Below are positions 1 through 6,117 of a stretch of 10,534 bases of DNA, piece after piece. The stretch is from Coriobacteriales bacterium (GTDB lineage Bacteria > Actinomycetota > Coriobacteriia > Coriobacteriales > UBA8131). The translations under genes were made by a program, and so were the position numbers. The stretch lies in assembly GCA_031254255.1 (NCBI GenBank), contig JAIRUT010000158.1, positions 1 through 10,534 of the forward strand, given 5' to 3'. Each line of letters opens with the position of its first letter. Within the stretch, counting starts at the first letter, position 1. The notes under the pieces were generated by a model, which worked only from the letters and a program-made list of their open reading frames with translations, did no database searches and had not been told where the DNA came from.

Positions 1-87
1 GATGCCGCGAATCTCGGCAAGTTCAGCATCAGTGACCTCTTCGGCCTTGGCGCGTAAAACAGGATCTGGAGCAACGATGATCTGCAC
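1..87 (-). CDS. def: Peptide deformylase, N-terminal fragment (runs off window)
   Basis: The first 29 codons of a gene that continues past base 1. From a GTG at 87-85 the frame is open to the window edge and begins MQIIVAPDPVLRAKAEEV. The pattern (hydrophobic strand, then A/S-P-D-P-x-L-R, then a short charged stretch) is how bacterial peptide deformylases start. These are Fe(II)/Zn enzymes that remove the formyl group from nascent N-terminal methionine at the ribosome. The metal-binding motifs (GxGLAAxQ, EGCLS, HExDH) would lie outside the window and cannot be checked. A good Shine-Dalgarno sequence lies 7 nt upstream. Context supports the call: def next to priA (often priA-def-fmt) is a recurrent bacterial arrangement, here interrupted by the fic gene. 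Only the N-terminal motif is seen; the rest is inferred. Confidence 0.72.
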   Translation of the reverse strand, partial: MQIIVAPDPVLRAKAEEVTDAELAEIRGI

Positions 88-94
88 TTCTATA

Positions 95-100
95 CTTCCT
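95..100 (-). promoter_or_regulatory. Shine-Dalgarno of def
   Basis: The minus strand reads AGGAAG seven nucleotides before the GTG at 87. The site overlaps the TAG stop of the fic gene (99-101), so fic and def may be translationally coupled. It decides the GTG start for def, because no in-frame ATG lies nearby. Confidence 0.6.
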
Positions 101-842
101 ATTGCAGAGCCAGCAGCTCATCCAGCCTACGGTTTACCAGTTTGGCCAGAAGAACCTGCATCGGCTTGACCTGTGGGTTGCCATTCAAGCCGTCATAAGC
201 ATCCAGGGCCTGATAGTACTCCATGCGGTCGTCCGGCTTGATGATGACCGCCGGATAGCCAGCCTGCTCCAGCATGACATTGATCAGCAGACGGCCAACG
301 CGTCCGTTTCCGTCAGCAAAAGGATGGATCTTCTCAATGCGCAGATGGAAAAATGCTGTAGTCTCGATCGGATGGGCATGTTCTGTCGGCTTGGCCTCAA
401 CCAGTTGGAGCATCTTGTAGCTGATCTTCTCAGGAGAAGTCGGGCGGTGCCCCTTGATCATCATGTTAAAGTTGCGGTATTCACCGGAGATATCTTGGCG
501 ATTGATCAACATCCGATAATGGAGTTTACGGATCTCATGCTCTGAGATGCGCATGTCTTGGCGGACATAATAATCGCAGAGCAGCATGGCATCGCGATAA
601 CCGACTATCGAGACGTGGTCAGACAGGGACTTGCCCGCAACCACTTCGTCATTCTTCAGGAGGCGCTCGACCTCCTCAAGGATAAGCTGATTGCCCTCGA
701 TAGCATTGTTACAGTAAACACTCTCATACAAAAAACGCTCCCGACAAGCCTCTTCAGCTTCAGGAGCCAGTTCTGGTTTTTCTGCCAACTCGGCCTTCTT
801 GCGGTCAGCCTCTCGTAAAAGCACTTCCAATTCTTCACTCAT
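99..842 (-). CDS. Fic-domain protein (probable AMPylase, class II-like)
   Basis: A complete 247-residue Fic/DOC-family protein. Fic enzymes typically transfer AMP from ATP to a hydroxyl side chain of a target protein; the target here is unknown. The catalytic loop HPFADGNGRVGR is intact at residues 173-184, with catalytic His173, the Asp177 metal ligand and the Gly-Asn-Gly-Arg anion hole. The target-docking flap is recognisable around residues 119-140 (GEYRNFN followed by RPTSPEKI). An N-terminal helix carries NNAIEGN at 45-51, matching the position of the self-inhibitory helix motif [S/T]xxxE[G/N] of class II Fic proteins, with inhibitory Glu49 but Asn45 in place of Ser/Thr. No antitoxin gene is adjacent, consistent with inhibition in cis. 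The ATG at 842 follows a strong Shine-Dalgarno and a good promoter. Local G+C is near 50%, slightly below that of priA. It interrupts the priA-def pair, suggesting acquisition as a single-gene unit. Confidence 0.93.
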   Translation of the reverse strand: MSEELEVLLREADRKKAELAEKPELAPEAEEACRERFLYESVYCNNAIEGNQLILEEVERLLKNDEVVAGKSLSDHVSIVGYRDAMLLCDYYVRQDMRISEHEIRKLHYRMLINRQDISGEYRNFNMMIKGHRPTSPEKISYKMLQLVEAKPTEHAHPIETTAFFHLRIEKIHPFADGNGRVGRLLINVMLEQAGYPAVIIKPDDRMEYYQALDAYDGLNGNPQVKPMQVLLAKLVNRRLDELLALQ

Positions 843-849
843 AGGCTTT

Positions 850-856
850 TCCTCTC
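850..856 (-). promoter_or_regulatory. Shine-Dalgarno of fic gene
   Basis: The minus strand reads GAGAGGA with 7 nt to the ATG at 842-840, the best-spaced ribosome binding site in the window. It fixes the fic start. Confidence 0.7.
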
Positions 857-868
857 TCGGATAAGCTG

Positions 869-897
869 ATTATCGCCTCCTATTGTAGCCGCTTCAA
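869..897 (-). promoter_or_regulatory. Sigma-70-type promoter for fic
   Basis: On the minus strand, TTGAAG (897-892, four of six matches to TTGACA) is separated by exactly 17 nt from GATAAT (874-869, five of six matches to TATAAT). Transcription would start near 862, leaving a leader of about 20 nt that contains the fic Shine-Dalgarno. A second -10-like TACAAT lies inside the spacer (887-882) but has no matching -35. The rest of the 187-nt gap between priA and fic (843-1029) shows no gene and no clear terminator, only a repeated GCCAGCCC word. The promoter is inferred from sequence only. Confidence 0.55.
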
Positions 898-1029
898 GTC
901 GAACGTGGATGCCTCAGTGCCAAAAGATTCTTGCGGAAGCGCATCATGTTTGCTCGCTGTTGACTCTGGGCTGGCTCAAGGTGCCGGCCCAGGTACTGAC
1001 CGGGGGCTGGCTTTAGCGATTCGAGGCTT

Positions 1030-3405
1030 CTACATCAGGTCGTAGGGGTCGATGTCGATAGTTTGGCTAATGCCTGGCCTCGGTTTTACCTTGGTTATTG
1101 CCTCGCCCAGGAAACTTGGTAGATCGGCGCCGACCGGTGCTTTCAGGAGCAGATGCCAACGATGTTGGCCTTGACGCTTGGCTATGACGCAAGGACTCGG
1201 CCCCAGTAGTTGCCAGCTTATGAGTGAGGCTGCGGGAAAGTCGGTGTGTTGGGTGGAGTATTGGGTGGAGTATTGGACTGCACTCAACTTGGCACGCAGA
1301 ACCTGACCCCAAACGTCAGCCTGCTCGCGAACGGCTTCCAAGGACTCGCCCCAGATCAGGACGTTGGCCAGGCGTTTGAAGGGCGGATAGCCGAGCTCTC
1401 CCCGCAGCTCACGCTCCTCATCGAGAAGGATGTCGCGATCATGTTCAGCTGCAGCATTGATTGCCGGATGCTCCGGCCAGTAGGTCTGAACGATCACCCG
1501 ACCGTCCTTTTCCGCCCGCCCTGCTCGGCCGGCGACCTGCTCCAAGAGCTGATAGGTGCGCTCCGCTGCGCGAAAATCCGGAAGTTTGAGGGCCGTATCG
1601 GCAATCAGCACACCAACCAGGGTGACCTCCGGAAAGTCCAGACCTTTGGCAATCATCTGAGTGCCCAACAAAACCCCGTGATCAGCGGCAATAAACTCCT
1701 CGAGGCACTTCTCGTGGCCGTAGCGACCACGCGTCGTGTCCGCATCCATGCGCACTACTGGCGTGCCCTCTGGCAGGATTTTCAACAGCTGGTCATAGGC
1801 AAACTGGGTGCCCGGGCCCAGTTGACGCAAGTAGGGGCTCCCACATTCCGGGCAGACCGGCGGCACCTGCTGGCGAGCATCACAATGATGGCAAACCAAG
1901 CGCGGCGGGTGCTCATGGTAAGTCAGTGAGGTCGCACAGTTTTCACACATCGGCACGTAGCCACAGTCCCGGCAGAGCAAAAAGGAGGCAAAACCACGCT
2001 TGTTCAGCAGTAGGACAGCCTTCTCCCCTGCCTCCATGGCCTTCAACAAAGCCCGTGTCAGGGCGTCAGAGAACATCGTCTTGTTGCCGGCCTTGAACTC
2101 GCGGGCCAGGTTGACGACCTTGATGCTTGGCAGGGGTCGCCCGGTTGTCCTCTCTGGCAGCAAGATGCGCTGGTAACGACCTTCACGGCAAGCTTCGAGG
2201 CTTTCGAGTGAGGGCGTCGCACTGCCCAGGACCAGTGTCGCAGCGTTCAGCTTGGCCAGCTGCTCGGCGACATCCCGACTCAGGTAGCGGGGTGTCGAAC
2301 CCTGTTTATAGGAGCTTTCATGTTCTTCGTCGATGATGATCAGGCCCAGGTTTTGCAGTGGTGCAAACAATGCGGAACGGGCGCCGACGACAACCCGCGC
2401 GCTACCGTTGCGCAGAAGGTCCCACTGGTCGAAGCGCTCCCCGATGGAGAGGCGGGAATGGAGGACCGCGACCTGCTCGCCGAAGCGGGAGCGGAAGCGG
2501 GCGACGGTCTGGGGAGTCAGCGAGATCTCCGGCACCAGCACGATAGCGCTGCCACCCTGCTCCAAAACGTGGCGGATGGCCTGCAAGTAGACCTCGGTCT
2601 TGCCGGAGCCGGTGACTCCGTCAAGGAGGATCGGGCGCGGCGTTCCGTCCAGTCCACCGAGACTGGCGAATATGGCCGCCAAGGCCTCACGCTGGCCAGC
2701 CGTCAGATCCAAGATGTCCTGCGAAACCGGCAAAGCTGGACGCTGGCCACGGATGCGGCGCCGGTTCTCAATACTCACGAGCGCCTTCTTCTCCAAGGAT
2801 CGCAAGGGTGCTGTCGGCTGCTCGACTGCCAAGGCCAGCTCGCTGACCTTTAGTTCTCCCTCCCGCAAGGCCTCCAAGATTGCCCGTTGCCGCTTTGCCC
2901 GCGACGGCAGGGCCTTGGTATCATCCAAGGCCTCGCGCCCCGCCTCGGTCAGGCTGACCCAACGGTCATCCACTGGGCCGACACCGGGATGCTCCAAACG
3001 CCAGACGCCAGAGGGGTCTTTTTGCAGCCTCGGCGCAGAGCCTGGAGGTGTGAAAAGGCGCAGCGTCTCGCTTAAGGGGCTCAAGTATTCCCGCGATATC
3101 CATCGCGCCAGCTCGTAGTGCTGGGCATCGAAGTAAGGTGTCGATAAAACCTCACGCAGATCCCTGATCTTGTCCGCTGCCAGACCGTCGGGCAGACTTG
3201 CACTCAGAGCCACCACGTAACCGAGTGCTGTGCGACGCGCGAAGGTCAGCAAGACCGAGCAGCCGACCGCACATGATGGGCGCAGATGCTCGGGAACGGC
3301 GTAGGTGAAGGCCTCGTCCAGAGAACGTGTTGGGATATCCAAGACCACCGAGGCAAAGAGTGGGGGCGCTTCTTCTTTCATATTAACGCTAGTAGTCATA
3401 TTCAC
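1030..3405 (-). CDS. priA: Primosomal protein N', replication-restart helicase PriA
   Basis: A 791-residue superfamily 2 helicase that recognises stalled forks and D-loops and reloads the replicative helicase. Visible in order: an N-terminal DNA-binding region (about 15-115), a winged-helix-like linker (150-225), Walker A GVTGSGKT at 263-270, the DEEH box at 359-362, and eight cysteines forming two zinc sites (C478, C481, C487, C490, C505, C508, C518, C521). Motif VI QVAGRAGR with the arginine finger is at 623-630, and the C-terminal domain ends IDIDPYDLM. All key residues are present, so it should be active. It is somewhat longer than the usual 730 or so residues. A 12-bp tandem duplication adds YSTQ repeats at 712-719, in the C-terminal region. 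The GTG start at 3405 overlaps the TGA of the lipid kinase gene by 4 nt (GTGA), which favours it; in-frame ATGs at 3399 and 3381 are alternatives, and none has a strong Shine-Dalgarno. Confidence 0.97.
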   Translation of the reverse strand: MNMTTSVNMKEEAPPLFASVVLDIPTRSLDEAFTYAVPEHLRPSCAVGCSVLLTFARRTALGYVVALSASLPDGLAADKIRDLREVLSTPYFDAQHYELARWISREYLSPLSETLRLFTPPGSAPRLQKDPSGVWRLEHPGVGPVDDRWVSLTEAGREALDDTKALPSRAKRQRAILEALREGELKVSELALAVEQPTAPLRSLEKKALVSIENRRRIRGQRPALPVSQDILDLTAGQREALAAIFASLGGLDGTPRPILLDGVTGSGKTEVYLQAIRHVLEQGGSAIVLVPEISLTPQTVARFRSRFGEQVAVLHSRLSIGERFDQWDLLRNGSARVVVGARSALFAPLQNLGLIIIDEEHESSYKQGSTPRYLSRDVAEQLAKLNAATLVLGSATPSLESLEACREGRYQRILLPERTTGRPLPSIKVVNLAREFKAGNKTMFSDALTRALLKAMEAGEKAVLLLNKRGFASFLLCRDCGYVPMCENCATSLTYHEHPPRLVCHHCDARQQVPPVCPECGSPYLRQLGPGTQFAYDQLLKILPEGTPVVRMDADTTRGRYGHEKCLEEFIAADHGVLLGTQMIAKGLDFPEVTLVGVLIADTALKLPDFRAAERTYQLLEQVAGRAGRAEKDGRVIVQTYWPEHPAINAAAEHDRDILLDEERELRGELGYPPFKRLANVLIWGESLEAVREQADVWGQVLRAKLSAVQYSTQYSTQHTDFPAASLISWQLLGPSPCVIAKRQGQHRWHLLLKAPVGADLPSFLGEAITKVKPRPGISQTIDIDPYDLM
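1249..1276 (-). repeat. 12-bp tandem duplication inside priA
   Basis: The plus-strand unit ttgggtggagta occurs twice back to back (1249-1260 and 1261-1272) and is followed by the first four bases of a third copy. It keeps frame and encodes two YSTQ units at PriA residues 712-719. It is probably a replication-slippage product in a tolerant surface loop. Confidence 0.9.
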
Positions 3406-4427
3406 GAATGTCGAGCCGCTGCGAGTGGTGCGAGTGGTGCGAGGATATTCAGCGCTTGGGGAATGACTTCGATCTCGAAATGCTGGGCATCTAGAGGTTC
3501 ACCGTCACACTGGCAGGGTATTGTCGTGGTGAAATCAATGGTCAGGGAACGCGCCCGCAGGCTGGTGAAGGCTTTCAGCTGCTGGTGGCTGCCTTGGCGC
3601 ATCCGCGCCAGATAATACAGGGCTTTGGGTATCGAGATGCGACCGATCATGCAGACATCAAGCAGGCCGTCGTCCAGCCGGGCATCCGGGGCCGGCATAA
3701 AACCGCCGCCATAATATGGACCGTTTTGGACAGCGCAGATCAGCAGCTCCTTCTCTATATCCCTCGCCATATCCTGCCCGGCATCCTGACCGTCGATATG
3801 CATCCGACAACTATGGGGATGCAGCTCAGTGATCACGGTGCGCACAGCCGTCAGGGCGTAGAGGATGGCGCCGCCTCGGCGCTGCTCACGGGCCAGTTCG
3901 GCAGTTCGCAGGCCAATAGCTGCATCGACCCCGAAACTCAGAGTGTTCAGGTAATAGCGGTCGTTGCAACGCCCGATGTCGATCGTCCGCAGTACGCCAG
4001 TGGAAATGGCCGATACAGCTTGGCTGGGATCCAAGGGGATGCCGGCGGAGCGGGCGAAGTCATTGCCGGTGCCCACTGGGACAACAGTCAGGGCGGGGCG
4101 GTCAGTCCGCTCCCTGCGCATCAGCCCCTGGGTTATGTTGTGTAGGGTACCATCGCCGCTGACCGAAACAATCAGGTCGGTTTGCAGTTCTTCGCCTAAT
4201 TTGACGGTATGCTCGGGGCTTTGCGTGCTAATGACTTCGACGCTAGCGTTTGGAAAACTCCTATGGAAACGCTCTTCCAGAGCCAGCCAATCAGCCTCAC
4301 CATTACTGCGCGAAGCCATCGGATTGACAAGGACGGCTATGCGTCCGAGCCTATTTGCTGGGTTGGTATCAGTTATGGTTGCGCTACCCTTCAGTATCGA
4401 TGGCGATCTGACGTCGGTCACCATCAC
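3402..4427 (-). CDS. Diacylglycerol kinase family lipid kinase (YegS/DgkB type)
   Basis: A 341-residue protein of the DAGK catalytic family, which phosphorylates diacylglycerol or a related lipid with ATP at the inner face of the membrane. Seen: a first strand leading to VNPMASR (34-40), nucleotide-binding GDGT at 91-94 preceded by SVS, PVGTGNDFA at 117-125, the C-terminal-domain signature NGPYYGGGFMPAPDARLDDGLLDV split over 235-258, and QCDGE at 306-310. These are the hallmarks of DgkB, YegS and BmrU relatives; lipid specificity cannot be read from sequence. The context (PlsY and GpsA in the same run) suggests phosphatidate recycling. The start is uncertain: GTG 4427, ATG 4424 and GTG 4421 are consecutive codons without a clear Shine-Dalgarno, and all lie inside the upstream hisJ-like gene. 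The C-terminus carries a short APL repeat from a 9-bp tandem duplication. The TGA stop overlaps the priA start. Confidence 0.92.
   Translation of the reverse strand: MMVTDVRSPSILKGSATITDTNPANRLGRIAVLVNPMASRSNGEADWLALEERFHRSFPNASVEVISTQSPEHTVKLGEELQTDLIVSVSGDGTLHNITQGLMRRERTDRPALTVVPVGTGNDFARSAGIPLDPSQAVSAISTGVLRTIDIGRCNDRYYLNTLSFGVDAAIGLRTAELAREQRRGGAILYALTAVRTVITELHPHSCRMHIDGQDAGQDMARDIEKELLICAVQNGPYYGGGFMPAPDARLDDGLLDVCMIGRISIPKALYYLARMRQGSHQQLKAFTSLRARSLTIDFTTTIPCQCDGEPLDAQHFEIEVIPQALNILAPLAPLAAARHS
3421..3443 (-). repeat. 9-bp tandem repeat at the 3' end of the lipid kinase gene
   Basis: The plus-strand unit gcgagtggt is present twice (3421-3429, 3430-3438), with five bases of a third copy. 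On the coding strand it gives in-frame Ala-Pro-Leu repeats at about residues 330-336, in the non-conserved C-terminal tail. Confidence 0.85.
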
Positions 4428-5253
4428 GGGTCGGAACAGTTATGGCACGATAACCGGCCTCGTATAGAGCCCGCAGGCCAACATCATTTGCCCGCGCCAC
4501 ATTCTCTGGCGCATGGGCATCTGAAGACAGGGTGCAAGGCACGCCAGCGAGGCAGAATGCACGCAGCAGCTCTGGTCCGGGATAGATTTCCGCTGCTGGT
4601 GTGAACAGGCCGGAGGTGTTTACCTCAACCATCAGGTCAGCGGCCTTGACGGCCTCGGCCATCTGGTTCCAGATGGGCTGGGGGTCAAAGTGCGGTCGAA
4701 AGCCGAGTTTTTTCGGCAGATCCGGATGAGCCATGATGTCGAAAAAGCCGCTCTGGACGGCATCGAACCAGAGGCGGAAATACTCCCGCCAGACGTAGTC
4801 CACGCCCCGCTTCTCCCAGCCATCGATCGCTCCCGAATAGTCGAATGGCCAAAAGCCAAAGGGGGAATCAGGGTCATCGGTCAAGACATGCACGGAGCCC
4901 AAGACCAGTTCAAAGGGGTTGTCTGGGTGCGCACCCAACTGCCCACGAATATGCTCCTCGGCATTATCCATCCAGTCCACCTCGACACCCAAAATCACCT
5001 CCAGGTCAGGATGTGCCGCCCGAGCCGCCTGGACGTCCGCGATATAGTCTGGCAGCTGCTCTTGCGTCAGCGCAAACTCCCCATTTTGGTCCATGCCTGC
5101 CGGCATCGGCAGATGTTCCGTCTGGGCAATAAGCTTCAGTCCTCTGGAGGCAGCCTCGGAGATGATATCGGCTGGCCTTCCCTTGCCGTGTCCAGAATAT
5201 GCAGAATGAGTGTGCGTATCGACCAAGGTCGCTGTAGTATTCATGGTATTCAT
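4384..5253 (-). CDS. hisJ: PHP-family histidinol-phosphatase, HisJ type
   Basis: A 289-residue polymerase-and-histidinol-phosphatase (PHP) domain protein. Family members of the HisJ/HisK type hydrolyse histidinol phosphate to histidinol in histidine synthesis using a trinuclear metal centre. The metal-ligand motifs appear in order: DTHTHSAYSGHG (12-23, with H14, H16, H22), TEH (45-47), GVEVDW (89-94, Glu91), GSVH (119-122), AHPD (175-178) and SSDAH (243-247). GFWPFD and EVNTSGL are further HisJ-like segments. No other his gene is in the window, so action on a different phosphoester is possible, although the HisJ resemblance is good over the full length. Two in-frame ATGs 9 nt apart (5253, 5244) result from a tandem duplication; neither has a clear Shine-Dalgarno. 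The last 44 nt overlap the lipid kinase gene. A 126-nt gap separates it from rpe upstream and holds an imperfect palindrome. Confidence 0.88.
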   Translation of the reverse strand: MNTMNTTATLVDTHTHSAYSGHGKGRPADIISEAASRGLKLIAQTEHLPMPAGMDQNGEFALTQEQLPDYIADVQAARAAHPDLEVILGVEVDWMDNAEEHIRGQLGAHPDNPFELVLGSVHVLTDDPDSPFGFWPFDYSGAIDGWEKRGVDYVWREYFRLWFDAVQSGFFDIMAHPDLPKKLGFRPHFDPQPIWNQMAEAVKAADLMVEVNTSGLFTPAAEIYPGPELLRAFCLAGVPCTLSSDAHAPENVARANDVGLRALYEAGYRAITVPTRDGDRRQIAIDTEG

Positions 5254-5256
5254 GGT
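5239..5256 (-). repeat. 9-bp tandem duplication creating two start codons for hisJ
   Basis: The plus-strand unit attcatggt occurs twice in a row. On the coding strand it gives an N-terminus of MNTMNT, so either ATG (5253 or 5244) could initiate translation of the same protein with a 3-residue difference. Confidence 0.85.
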
Positions 5257-5264
5257 TTAGAGCT

Positions 5265-5280
5265 TAGCAGAATTTTGCTA
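5265..5280. promoter_or_regulatory. 16-bp imperfect palindrome upstream of hisJ
   Basis: tagcagaattttgcta pairs with its own reverse complement at seven of eight half-site positions, 11 nt before the hisJ ATG. It could be a dimeric-regulator operator or a small leader hairpin. No second copy was noticed in the window, so a regulatory role is speculative. The rest of the rpe-hisJ gap has a short hairpin at 5340-5353 but no gene. Confidence 0.3.
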
Positions 5281-5379
5281 GGCTGGTAAGCAAGGGAGAA
5301 GGGTGCGGGGCATTATCCGCGCAGCTGTTTTGCAGCACATGCGGGATGCCGCAAAAAGTAACAATACCGTTGCCCTCAT

Positions 5380-6114
5380 TCACACCCCAGCTGCCATGCG
5401 CAGCTTGGCCAAGGCGGCCAGTGGATCGGGGTTGCCGAAGATGGCATTGCCTGCCACCAGCAGATTGGCTCCGGCGGCGACCGTAGCGGGGGCCGTCTGG
5501 GTGTTGATGCCCCCGTCCACCTCTATGAGCAGGTTCGGATTCTGGCTAGTGGCCGTGGCCTCCGAGGCGATCCTTTCCAGCTTTTCCAGCGAGGACTCTA
5601 TGAAGCTCTGGCCTCCGAAACCCGGATGCACGCTCATCACCAAAACTAAGTCGCATTGGTCGAGGAAGGGTAGGGCCAGTTCAACGGGAGTGCCAGGGTT
5701 CAGGGAGAGGCCCGCTTTGCGCCCGGCGGTACGAATGCGGGACAGGAGCGCGCTGATCTTTTCCGGATGGCTCACCTCTTCTATCGCAAAGGATTGGCCA
5801 TGTGCATTGACTTTCTGGTCAAACTGCCCACCAATCTCAAGGTGCACCGTCACAAGGTCGGCACCGGCCTCTAAGTACCAGTCCAGTTGCTCCTCGGGAT
5901 TGGAGATCATCAGATGGACATCCAGAGGGATATCTGTGATTCTCTTCAAGGCTTTAACGGCTGGCGGTCCAATCGTCAGATTGGGGACAAAATGCCCGTC
6001 CATGACGTCGATGTGCAGCCACTCCGGTTGGCCAGCTTCGATCAACCGGATAGCTGAGGCAAAATCCGCAAAATCCGCGCTCAGGATTGAGGGAGCAAAA
6101 GCAACCGGTTGCAT
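5380..6114 (-). CDS. rpe: Ribulose-phosphate 3-epimerase
   Basis: A 244-residue TIM-barrel enzyme that interconverts D-ribulose 5-phosphate and D-xylulose 5-phosphate in the non-oxidative pentose phosphate pathway. Seen: APSILSADF at 7-15 with the substrate-contacting serine, HIDVMDGHFVPN at 34-45 (metal ligands H34 and D36, catalytic D39), LDVHLM at 64-69 (H67), the phosphate loop HPGFGGQSF at 163-171, and VDGGIN at 199-204 (D200, metal ligand and second catalytic acid), followed by the phosphate-binding VAGNAIF at 220-226. All active-site residues are present. The protein is about 20 residues longer than the common 215-230. The extra length lies between VHLE (90-93) and the RIRTAGRKAG segment near 126-135, where most family members have a short helix. 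The ATG at 6114 comes 3 nt after the gpsA stop, implying co-transcription and probably coupled translation. Confidence 0.97.
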   Translation of the reverse strand: MQPVAFAPSILSADFADFASAIRLIEAGQPEWLHIDVMDGHFVPNLTIGPPAVKALKRITDIPLDVHLMISNPEEQLDWYLEAGADLVTVHLEIGGQFDQKVNAHGQSFAIEEVSHPEKISALLSRIRTAGRKAGLSLNPGTPVELALPFLDQCDLVLVMSVHPGFGGQSFIESSLEKLERIASEATATSQNPNLLIEVDGGINTQTAPATVAAGANLLVAGNAIFGNPDPLAALAKLRMAAGV

Positions 6115-6117
6115 TAT

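Noticed and set aside
882..887. TACAAT as the -10 element of the fic promoter
   Set aside because: No acceptable -35 lies at 16-18 nt, whereas GATAAT at 869-874 has TTGAAG at exactly 17 nt.
960..1029. Possible intrinsic terminator after priA
   Set aside because: Only weak G+C stems and a repeated GCCAGCCC word are present, with no U-tract in the right orientation.
1246..1929. Plus-strand open frames opposite priA (also 2320-2853 and 2600-3118)
   Set aside because: They lie wholly inside priA, show no family motifs and arise from G+C-rich antisense sequence.
5340..5353. Hairpin tgcgg-gatg-ccgca after rpe as a terminator
   Set aside because: The stem is only 5 bp, and on the transcribed minus strand the T-run comes before the hairpin instead of after it.
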